A stretch of DNA of 64,000 bases from assembly GCA_036381195.1 (NCBI GenBank), contig DASVDH010000035.1, positions 1-64,000 on the forward strand. The letters run 5' to 3'. Shown here piece by piece: positions 49,507 to 55,898 of this stretch. The DNA is from RSA9 sp036381195. Its GTDB lineage: Bacteria > Gemmatimonadota > Gemmatimonadetes > Longimicrobiales > RSA9. The first letter of the stretch is position 1; each line of letters starts with the position of its first letter. The position numbers and the translations under genes are program-made. A model generated the notes under the pieces. It did not search any database. It was not told where the DNA came from and worked only from the letters and a program-made list of their open reading frames with translations.

Positions 49507-50673
49507 ATGGAGATCCGTTACCGAGCGCCGGATTTCAGCTCGCCCCGCCTCAGCGCGGCACCCGATGCGCGCTTCGTGCGTGCGCCGGCTGACGGCGTCC
49601 TCCCCGAGGGGTTCTTCTCGACGACAAACCTGCCGACCTACATCCGGATGGGCGGGGACTGGCGGCTGCCCCGGTATCCGCGGATGGACGGCGTCATCGT
49701 GCAGGAGGAGGACGGATCGCTCCAGGTGCTGGAGGCGCGCTACGTGCGCGCCGGCCAGCCGGTCCTGGTCGGCGCCGCCGAGGATGGCAGCGAGGGCATC
49801 TACGTGCATGCCACCGGCTTCCTGGGCGACGAGGACGACGGCGATGGCGAGTTCCAGTTCATGCGCTCCGAGGTGAGCCGCGAAAAGCCCGTGGACTACG
49901 CGCGGCTCGCCGCCCTGCTCGTCGCGGAGCGCGAGCGCGGCGGGCACATCGTGTGGGTCGTCGGCCCGGCGGTGCTCCACGCGCGCGGCCGCGACGTCCT
50001 CGCCTGGTTCATCCGCAACGGGTACGTGAGCGCGCTGCTCGGCGGGAACGCCGTCGCGGTGCACGATATCGAGCAGGCGCTCACCGGCACCACCCTCGGC
50101 ATGGACCGCACCGGTCGGCCGGTCACGGGCGGGCACAGCAACCACATGCGGGCCATCAACCGGATCGCATCCGCGGGGTCGATCGCGGCAGCCGTGGAGC
50201 AGGGAATCCTGCGGGAGGGCATCATGCATGCGTGCGTCGTGCACGGCGTGCCGTTCGTCCTCGCCGGCTCCATCCGGGACGACGGGCCGCTGCCCGACAC
50301 GATCACCGACGTGGTCCGTGCGCAGGAGCTGATGCGCGAGCACGCACGGCGCGCAACCATGGCCGTCATGATCGCCACGGCGCTGCACTCGATCGCCTTC
50401 GGCAACATGCTCCCCGCGTACGTCGTCGAGGCGGACGGTTCGCTGCGGCCGCTCACGACCGTGGCCGTGGACTCCTCCGAGTTCGTCATCAACAAGTTGA
50501 AGGATCGCGGGACGCACCAGGCCTTCGGCGTCATCACCAACGCCCAGGACTTCCTGCACGTGCTGCGGCACTTCGTGGAGCAGGAGAGTGCGGCCCGAGC
50601 GGAGCGGGCGGCGGCGGCAACGCCCGCCGGCTCCGGAGTGGGTGCCCTCCAGCCCGAGCGGGTTCACGCGTGA
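49507..50673 (+). CDS. TIGR00300 family, ornithine-cyclodeaminase type (LOR/SDH-like)
   Basis: A 388-residue protein of the TIGR00300/LOR-SDH family, whose archaeal members are NAD-dependent ornithine cyclodeaminases (ornithine to proline plus ammonia). Visible family features are VVGPAVLHARGRDVLAWFI, NGYVSALLGGNAVAVHDIEQ (about 175-194), GGHSNHMRAINRI (about 210-222) and GSIRDDGPLPDTITDV (about 255-270). The C-terminal ~35 residues are alanine-rich and extra. It is not the mu-crystallin-type ornithine cyclodeaminase. Substrate is inferred from relatives; a saccharopine-type role is possible. The neighbouring unknown gene overlaps it by four bases. Confidence 0.82.
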   Translation: MEIRYRAPDFSSPRLSAAPDARFVRAPADGVLPEGFFSTTNLPTYIRMGGDWRLPRYPRMDGVIVQEEDGSLQVLEARYVRAGQPVLVGAAEDGSEGIYVHATGFLGDEDDGDGEFQFMRSEVSREKPVDYARLAALLVAERERGGHIVWVVGPAVLHARGRDVLAWFIRNGYVSALLGGNAVAVHDIEQALTGTTLGMDRTGRPVTGGHSNHMRAINRIASAGSIAAAVEQGILREGIMHACVVHGVPFVLAGSIRDDGPLPDTITDVVRAQELMREHARRATMAVMIATALHSIAFGNMLPAYVVEADGSLRPLTTVAVDSSEFVINKLKDRGTHQAFGVITNAQDFLHVLRHFVEQESAARAERAAAATPAGSGVGALQPERVHA

Positions 50674-51107
50674 CGCAGCAGGTCCCGGACGGCGTGGCGC
50701 GGCCCGACGCGGGCACCCTCTCCGTGCTCCTCGGCGCCATCGTGGAGCACCTCCCCGTCACCTCGATCGACGAGGTGTGGATCTTCCCGCCTCACCGGGT
50801 GGGCAAGGCGGAAAGCGTGGTCGCGGTGGTCTCCGCCTACGAGGATGGTGGCGACCGCCGGCGCATCTTCACGGCGCGGTGCACGGTGGTGCGCGAGCCG
50901 AAGGGGCCGGGCAGGGTGCAGCGGGAGGTCGCCGAGCAGGGCAGCGCGCCGGCCGAACGGCTGGGCCGGCTGATCGAAGGGGTCCTGCGGCGGCTGGGTG
51001 ACGAGCTGCCGGCGGCGCCGCCGAGGCAGGTGCTGGTGGGTGGGGACGCGGCGCGCTGGGAGGCGGCGCTGGCGGAGCTGGAGAGCGGGGCGGTGGTGAC
51101 GGGCTGA
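50670..51107 (+). CDS. Unknown protein coupled to the TIGR00300 gene
   Basis: A 145-residue soluble protein with alpha/beta character: EVWIFPPHRVGKAESVVAVVSAYED, split around 38-62, and a C-terminal helix pair. No family recognised. Its GTG overlaps the TIGR00300 stop in a GTGA pattern, so the two proteins are probably made at similar levels and may interact. Acidic/basic balance is normal and codon use matches neighbours. It ends 79 bases before the Fur-family start. Confidence 0.65.
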   Translation: MTQQVPDGVARPDAGTLSVLLGAIVEHLPVTSIDEVWIFPPHRVGKAESVVAVVSAYEDGGDRRRIFTARCTVVREPKGPGRVQREVAEQGSAPAERLGRLIEGVLRRLGDELPAAPPRQVLVGGDAARWEAALAELESGAVVTG

Positions 51108-51109
51108 GG

Positions 51110-51138
51110 TTGCGCCGGGGTGGGTTTTTCGCTATCAA
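51110..51138 (+). promoter_or_regulatory. Putative promoter of the Fur-family regulator, with possible operator
   Basis: TTGCGC (51110-51115), 17-base spacer, TATCAA (51133-51138). An imperfect dyad CAATAATCGTTG (about 51136-51147) overlaps the start site; it resembles Fur/PerR-type AT-rich boxes in style only (8 of 12 positions symmetric). Autoregulation is plausible. Confidence 0.45.
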
Positions 51139-51186
51139 TAATCGTTGTCTGTTCTGGAGCAACGCCCCGGCACGGAGGGCTCGGGA

Positions 51187-51666
51187 ATGGCATTCGTGCA
51201 TCTGTTCCGCCGCTACCTGCGGGAGCAGGGGTTGCCGGTCACGCAGCAGCGGGAGGCGATCGCGGAAGTGGTGTTCTCCTCGCCGGAGCACCTGTCCGTG
51301 GAAGAGATCGAGGCGGCCCTGCGGCGACGGGGCGAGCGGATCGGGAAAGCGACGATCTACCGGACGCTCGAGATGCTGGTCAAGAGCGGGCTGGTCGCGG
51401 AGCACGACTTCGGGGAGGGGTTCAAGCGCTACGAGCACCTGTTCGGGCAGATGCCGGTGCACGAGCACCTGGTCTGCACGGAGTGCGGCAAGGTGACGGA
51501 GATCCAGAGCCTGGAGCTGGTGCGGGCACACGAGGATGTGGCAAGGCAGCACGGGTTCCAGCCAGCGCGGTACCGGATGGAGATCTACGGGTTGTGCGCG
51601 GAGTGCCAGGCGGCTGGCCGGACGCTGCGGTGGGAGGGGTTGACCTGCCCGATCGAGACCCTATAA
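51187..51666 (+). CDS. Fur-family metalloregulator
   Basis: A ~159-residue Fur-superfamily repressor. The winged-helix part has TQQREAIAEVVF, HLSVEEIEAAL and GKATIYRTLEMLVKSGLV. The dimerisation domain has KRYEHLFGQMPVHEHLVC with histidines, the CTECGK zinc pair and GLCAECQ (second cysteine pair). This could be Fur (iron), Zur, PerR or Nur; residues alone do not decide. The ATG at 51187, seven bases after GGAGGG, is preferred over the in-frame ATG at 51145. A near-consensus promoter lies inside its last codons (51640-51667). Confidence 0.88.
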   Translation: MAFVHLFRRYLREQGLPVTQQREAIAEVVFSSPEHLSVEEIEAALRRRGERIGKATIYRTLEMLVKSGLVAEHDFGEGFKRYEHLFGQMPVHEHLVCTECGKVTEIQSLELVRAHEDVARQHGFQPARYRMEIYGLCAECQAAGRTLRWEGLTCPIETL

Positions 51667-51667
51667 T
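51640..51667 (+). promoter_or_regulatory. Near-consensus sigma-70 promoter inside the 3' end of the Fur-family gene
   Basis: TTGACC (51640-51645), 16-base spacer, perfect TATAAT (51662-51667). The strongest promoter match in the window. Transcription should begin near 51674, right after the regulator's stop codon. Confidence 0.72.
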
Positions 51668-51673
51668 TCCGCC

Positions 51674-51795
51674 GCTGACTCACCCGGGCGGAAGCAGACA
51701 GCGGTCGGCCGTGCCGTGGTAGACGGCGGCGGGCGTGTGGCGGATGCGGGTCCGGGAGGGGTCGAGACGAGACCCCCCGGACCCCGTTATTGTTT
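51674..51795 (+). ncRNA. Candidate small RNA or leader attenuator upstream of pdaD
   Basis: A ~120-base unit with a near-consensus promoter at its 5' end and an intrinsic terminator at its 3' end, and no credible ORF. CCGCTG (51672-51677) pairs with CAGCGG (51699-51704). A GCCGT/ACGGC pair follows, then the terminator stem. It lies in the leader of the pyruvoyl arginine decarboxylase gene, so it could be an independent sRNA or a regulated terminator. No known RNA family is recognised. Confidence 0.5.
51748..51795 (+). terminator. Intrinsic terminator 164 bases before pdaD
   Basis: GC-rich stem 51748-51763 with 51771-51784 (near-perfect, two-base bulge, loop GAGACGA) followed by CGTTATTGTTT. 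It lies between the promoter at 51640-51667 and pdaD. Confidence 0.75.
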
Positions 51796-51958
51796 CTAGC
51801 GGGGCGGTTTCTGGCGGATTGCTTTCGCCGCGGGTGGGTGGTGGGCGGCGCTGTGACGTTCGCCCCGCGCGGGCTTCCCGGTGCCGGGCCGGCGCCGGGC
51901 GCGGGGACGTCGGGGCGGGCAGTGAGCCGCCGGGATTCCCTTCAACCGGTCACGAGAA
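51796..51958. other. Gene-free leader before pdaD
   Basis: No gene supported; GC-rich with a TTTCTGGCGGATTGCTTTCG patch (51808-51827). No clear second promoter was found, so pdaD transcription may need read-through of the terminator just upstream. Confidence 0.45.
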
Positions 51959-52522
51959 ATGGTATTCACGACCGATCAGTTCGTCCCGACGAAGGTGTTC
52001 CTGACGAAGGGGGTGGGCGTGCATCGGGAACGCCTGACCAGCTTCGAGATGGCCCTACGGGATGCGCAGGTCGCAAAGTACAATCTGGTTCGCGTGTCGA
52101 GCATCTTCCCCCCGGGCTGCCAGGTCGTGGATCGCGAGGAGGGGCTGGCGCGGCTGAAGCCGGGGCAGATCGTGTTCGCGGTGCTGTCGGAGGCGTCGAC
52201 GAACGAGCCGAGCCGGCGTGTGGCGGCCTCGGTCGGGCTGGCGATTCCGAACGATCCGCGGCACTACGGCTACATCTCGGAGCATCACGCGTTCGGCCAG
52301 TCCGAGCAGACGGCCGGCGATTATGCGGAGGATCTGGCGGCGTCCATGCTCGCGACGGTGCTGGGGATCCCATTCAACCCGGACGAGGCCTGGGCGGTGC
52401 GGGAGGAGCAGTGGAAGCTGGGCGGCGAGATCGTGGAGACGGTGAACAGCACGATGGTCGCGGAGGCGCCGGAGGACGGGAGCTGGGTGACCGTGGTCGC
52501 CGCCGCCGTCTTTTGCGGGTAG
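51959..52522 (+). CDS. pdaD: Pyruvoyl-dependent arginine decarboxylase
   Basis: A 187-residue PdaD-type proenzyme. Self-cleavage at the Ser-Ser of VRVSSIFPPGC (near 45-46) would yield a beta chain and a pyruvoyl-capped alpha chain that decarboxylates arginine to agmatine. KYNLVRVSSI, GQIVFAVLSEASTNEPSR and YGYISEHHAFGQSE match archaeal and chlamydial relatives. ATG at 51959. It replaces the PLP-type SpeA. Together with the agmatinase gene downstream it gives a short arginine-to-putrescine route. Confidence 0.92.
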   Translation: MVFTTDQFVPTKVFLTKGVGVHRERLTSFEMALRDAQVAKYNLVRVSSIFPPGCQVVDREEGLARLKPGQIVFAVLSEASTNEPSRRVAASVGLAIPNDPRHYGYISEHHAFGQSEQTAGDYAEDLAASMLATVLGIPFNPDEAWAVREEQWKLGGEIVETVNSTMVAEAPEDGSWVTVVAAAVFCG

Positions 52523-52807
52523 GGCAGCGCATGCGCGGCGGGCATGTCGCTGCGTGGCGCGTGCCGCACGCGGGCGAGCTGCGGGCGGCGTGCCCCCTTC
52601 CGGCCCGCCACCGCGCGCGGCGCCCGTCCCGTGCCGGGCGCGCGGCCGGGGCACCGCGCGTGCCGTCGCAGGGGAGGTGAGCCGCCCGTGCTGCGGGCGG
52701 CGTCGACGGGCTGCGACGTTGGGGGAAGGATGCCGAATCGGCGCGATCCAGGGGCTCCCGGCCGGGGGCCCCTCGTTGCATCGGATACCGCGGATGCGGG
52801 GGGAGGC
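52523..52807. other. Gap between pdaD and agmatinase (285 bp)
   Basis: No separate gene supported. The agmatinase frame stays open here, and an in-frame ATG at 52730 after GGGGGAAGG is an alternative agmatinase start. No promoter or terminator is evident. Confidence 0.45.
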
Positions 52808-53758
52808 ATGCAGGTACCTGAGGCACTGAGGGGAGCCGGTTGGGAGCTCCCGCACAACTTCCTGGGGCTGGACGAGGCGGCGAGCGAATTCGCGCGCGCG
52901 CGGTTCGTGATCCTGCCCGTTCCGTACGAGGCGACGACGAGCTTCGGCGGCGGTGCGCGGAACGGGCCGGCGGCGATCCTCGAGGCCTCGCGTTACATCG
53001 AGCTGTACGATCACGAGCTGGACGTGGAGCCCTACACTGCCGGCATCGCCACGTTGCCCGCGCTCGAGCTGACGGGTGCGGGGCCGGCGGAGGCGGTCGC
53101 GGAGTTGCGGGCGGTCTACGATCGGCTCCTGGATGCGGCGCCGGGGAAGCTGGTGATCGTGCTGGGAGGAGAGCACTCGATCACCAGCGCGCCGGTGCTG
53201 GCGTGGGCAGACCGGCTGCAGGCGCAGGGGAGAAACCGAGCGCTCACGGTCCTCCAGATCGACGCGCACACGGACCTGAGGCCAGAGTACGAGGGCAGCC
53301 CGTACTCGCACGCTTCGGTCATGCACCGGGTGCACGAGCGGGTCAACATCGTTGCGGTCGGGATCCGCGCGATGACGAGGGAGGAGCGGGAGCTGGTGCG
53401 GGCGTCGGACCACATCCACGTCTTCTTCGCGGACCACCTCCAGGACGGGACGGCGTGGATCGACGACGTGATGGCGAAGCTCGGCGAACACGTCTACATC
53501 ACGTTCGACGTGGACGGGCTGGATCCCTCGCTGGTGCCGGCGACGGGGACGCCCGAGCCCGGCGGGCTCGGCTGGTACCCGGCGCTCGCGCTGCTGCGGC
53601 GCGTGTTCCGCGAACGCAAGGTCGTGGGGTGTGACGTGGTCGAGCTGGCCCCCATCCCGGGGCAGCCGGCTTCCGATTTCCTCGTCGCCAAGCTCGTGTA
53701 CAAGATGATCGGGTACGCGGCGGAGGAGGCGGGAAGGAGCGGCCGCGCTCACGGTTGA
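52808..53758 (+). CDS. speB: Agmatinase (ureohydrolase family)
   Basis: A 316-residue Mn2+ ureohydrolase converting agmatine to putrescine and urea. Metal ligands sit in VLGGEHSITSAP (His near 120), QIDAHTDLRPEY (DAH-D, near 151-158) and ITFDVDGLDPSLVPATGTPEPGG, split near 230-245. VVGCDVVELAPIPG ends the core. Agmatinase is favoured over arginase by the pdaD neighbour and overall length. Start ATG 52808 follows GGGAGGC; an ATG at 52730 would add 26 residues. It converges with the phosphodiesterase gene, overlapping its stop by 10 bases. Confidence 0.92.
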   Translation: MQVPEALRGAGWELPHNFLGLDEAASEFARARFVILPVPYEATTSFGGGARNGPAAILEASRYIELYDHELDVEPYTAGIATLPALELTGAGPAEAVAELRAVYDRLLDAAPGKLVIVLGGEHSITSAPVLAWADRLQAQGRNRALTVLQIDAHTDLRPEYEGSPYSHASVMHRVHERVNIVAVGIRAMTREERELVRASDHIHVFFADHLQDGTAWIDDVMAKLGEHVYITFDVDGLDPSLVPATGTPEPGGLGWYPALALLRRVFRERKVVGCDVVELAPIPGQPASDFLVAKLVYKMIGYAAEEAGRSGRAHG

Positions 53759-55530
53759 TGGGCCGAGTACCTGCGCAAGAGCGGGTGGAGGTCGAGGGGG
53801 TCCTCGATCGGGAGGTCTTCCGGCACGAGCCCGGGCGGGGTGAGGAGGAAAGGCCAGAACTGCCGTCCGCCCAGGGCTCCGTGTGCGCCGACCTGGTCAT
53901 CGAAGCAAACGCACACATCGCGTTCCGGGTCGTAGGCGCCGAACAGGACGATGTCCCCGGCGTTCTCGAGCTGGACGAGGTGAACGAGCGCGCGCCGTTC
54001 GATGGGTCCCGGAGCGTAGGGGACGAGGGGATCCGCGCCAGCGAGCAGCTCGACCTGCCCGTCCGGCGTGACGAGTGCGCGTCCCAGCGCGCCCTCCACG
54101 TGCGCGCCATCCAGGAGGCGCGTGATGACGAGGCCGATCCCCCGGTGGGCGACGAGGAAGTAGTAGAGCGCGCGGCGCTCGGGGTCCGCGCGGATCTCGT
54201 CGAAGGTCAGGGGGCGGTCGGGCTCGGTCCAGTAGAGGTGCGCGAGCGAGGAGGAGTAGGTGATCACCAGCCGGTGCGACTCCTCGACGCGCACCGTCTC
54301 GGCGACGAGCGGGAAGATACGGTACTGCTTCCGCAACCAGCGGAGGATCCGTAGCCCCACGCGGCGCCCGGGTTCCCGGGACGTGGCGGCGACCTCTTCG
54401 AGCTCCCGGATCAGGAAATCGAGCGTCTCGCGCGGTGGGCCGTAGTCGCCGGTCTCCGCGAGGACACGGACGCCGTGGCGGACGGCGGCGATGATCGTGT
54501 CGCCCAGCGTTTCGCCGTAACGGATCCGGTAGGGCACGGAGGGCGTCTGGCCGTGGTCGCTCAGGATGTAGAGGTCGTACGGCCTGCCCGGGAACCGCCG
54601 CAGCATGCGCATGATCTCGGCGATGCGCCGGTCCAGCGCGCGCAGGCCCTTGAAGGCGGTGCGCGAGGAAGGGCCGAAGTGGTGCGCGAACTCGTCGTAC
54701 GAGTTGTACGTCGTGTAGATCGCGGGGACGCCGGTATAGATGTCGAGGAGAACGGCGAGCGTCTGGAGTTCGCGCAGGATCACGTTGCTGCCGATGTGCA
54801 GGAGCGGCAGGTACCACCAGTAGTACGTGTAACGCCCGCGGAGCTGGCTGATGAACCGGTCGCGCTCCTCACGCAGGTACTCCCAGATGCTGGCGAGCAC
54901 CATCCGCATCACGCGGAGCGGGTGGAGCAGGAGCAGCAGGAGCAGGCGTGTGCCGCCGAGGTTCTCGAACAGCGTCCGCGGCTCGCGTGCGGCCAGGGTG
55001 AACACGGCGCGGGCGGCGCCACCATCGAAGAGGTTGACGTAGCTGGATCCCCCCGCGAGCACCCCGTCATCGGGCAGGTGGCTCCGGATGAACTGCATCG
55101 CCGGGCGCTGGGAGCCGACGACCACCCTGCGCTGCTTCTTCTCGTAGAAACGGAAGCCGGGGATCCGGTCCTTCGTCCCGTGGAAGATCGCGGCCTGGGC
55201 CGCGGGCGTGGCGCTGGGGAGGCCGGCGGGGAAGCGGCGCAGTGTCCAGCCCTCCCGCCGGATCAAGCGTTGCACGTGCGGCATGTATCCGCCCTCGAGC
55301 GCCCGCTCCAGGTCCTCGTGCGCGAGTGCATCGATCTGGATGACGATGAAGCCGCGCCGGCTGTCCTCGCGCCGTGCGCGCCGCTCGGCCGCGAACGGGA
55401 GGTACTTGAGCCCGTAGTAGAGGCGGAAGAGGGCGCGGCGCAGCCGACGCAGGCGGCCCGCCGGCCGGGAGGCCGGCGCGGGCGGGTCCGCGCGACGGGC
55501 GGGCTCGGCGGCGAGCGGCTGCGCATCCAT
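53749..55530 (-). CDS. Type I phosphodiesterase / nucleotide pyrophosphatase family protein
   Basis: A 593-residue alkaline-phosphatase-superfamily enzyme. Zinc ligands and nucleophile region: FIVIQIDALAHEDLERAL (Asp near 65), GLPSATPAAQAAIFHG (nucleophile Thr/Ser), TTYNSYDEFAHHFGPSS (Asp/His) and LYILSDHGQTPSVPY (Asp-His, near 330). One hydrophobic stretch (LLLLLLLHPLRVMRMVL) sits near 180. The N-terminal 40 residues are basic. Substrate may be a phospholipid headgroup or nucleotide; unknown. Start at 55530 shares an ATGA with the receiver gene's stop, so they are co-translated. Confidence 0.85.
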   Translation of the reverse strand: MDAQPLAAEPARRADPPAPASRPAGRLRRLRRALFRLYYGLKYLPFAAERRARREDSRRGFIVIQIDALAHEDLERALEGGYMPHVQRLIRREGWTLRRFPAGLPSATPAAQAAIFHGTKDRIPGFRFYEKKQRRVVVGSQRPAMQFIRSHLPDDGVLAGGSSYVNLFDGGAARAVFTLAAREPRTLFENLGGTRLLLLLLLHPLRVMRMVLASIWEYLREERDRFISQLRGRYTYYWWYLPLLHIGSNVILRELQTLAVLLDIYTGVPAIYTTYNSYDEFAHHFGPSSRTAFKGLRALDRRIAEIMRMLRRFPGRPYDLYILSDHGQTPSVPYRIRYGETLGDTIIAAVRHGVRVLAETGDYGPPRETLDFLIRELEEVAATSREPGRRVGLRILRWLRKQYRIFPLVAETVRVEESHRLVITYSSSLAHLYWTEPDRPLTFDEIRADPERRALYYFLVAHRGIGLVITRLLDGAHVEGALGRALVTPDGQVELLAGADPLVPYAPGPIERRALVHLVQLENAGDIVLFGAYDPERDVCVCFDDQVGAHGALGGRQFWPFLLTPPGLVPEDLPIEDPLDLHPLLRRYSAHQP

Positions 55531-55898
55531 CACGAGAGCAGCTCGGAGAGGCGTCCGAGCAGCACGCGTGGCTCGAGCGGCTTGGCGAAGTAGAGCGTGC
55601 AGCCGGCTTCGAAGCAAGCGCGCCGCTCGCTCGCCCCCGCACGCCCGGTCAGTGCGATGATCGGCGAGAGCCGCGTGGCGGGATGCTGCCGCAAGGCGCG
55701 GCAGACCTCGAGGCCCGGCTGGTCGGGCAGCCCGAGGTCGAGCACGATCGCCGCCGGCGCATCGTCGGCCGCCGCGATGGCATCCGCGCCGGTGCCGGCC
55801 TCGCGTACCCGGTAGCCCGCATCCTCCAGCAGCAGCCGGAACGCCTGACGGAGCAAGCGGTCGTCCTCCACGAGCAGGATGAGGGGAGGCGCGTTCAC
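55530..55898 (-). CDS. Single-domain response regulator
   Basis: A 122-residue stand-alone receiver. LLVEDDRLLRQAF has the acidic pair, VLDLGLPDQPG the phospho-Asp (near 54), IALTGR the switch Thr and YFAKPLEP the conserved Lys. No output domain is fused. It is translationally coupled on both sides: its start overlaps the ABC transporter stop by four bases and its stop overlaps the phosphodiesterase start. No histidine kinase is near. Confidence 0.9.
   Translation of the reverse strand: MNAPPLILLVEDDRLLRQAFRLLLEDAGYRVREAGTGADAIAAADDAPAAIVLDLGLPDQPGLEVCRALRQHPATRLSPIIALTGRAGASERRACFEAGCTLYFAKPLEPRVLLGRLSELLS

Noticed and set aside
51674..51720. GGCGGAAGCAG resemblance to the SRP RNA core
   Set aside because: The canonical GGAA tetraloop stem with its flanking AGCAGCC pattern is not present, and the region does not fold as SRP domain IV.
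52811..52820. CAGGTACCTG shared with the palindrome at 7801
   Set aside because: It lies inside the agmatinase coding start and is a short palindromic match expected by chance.
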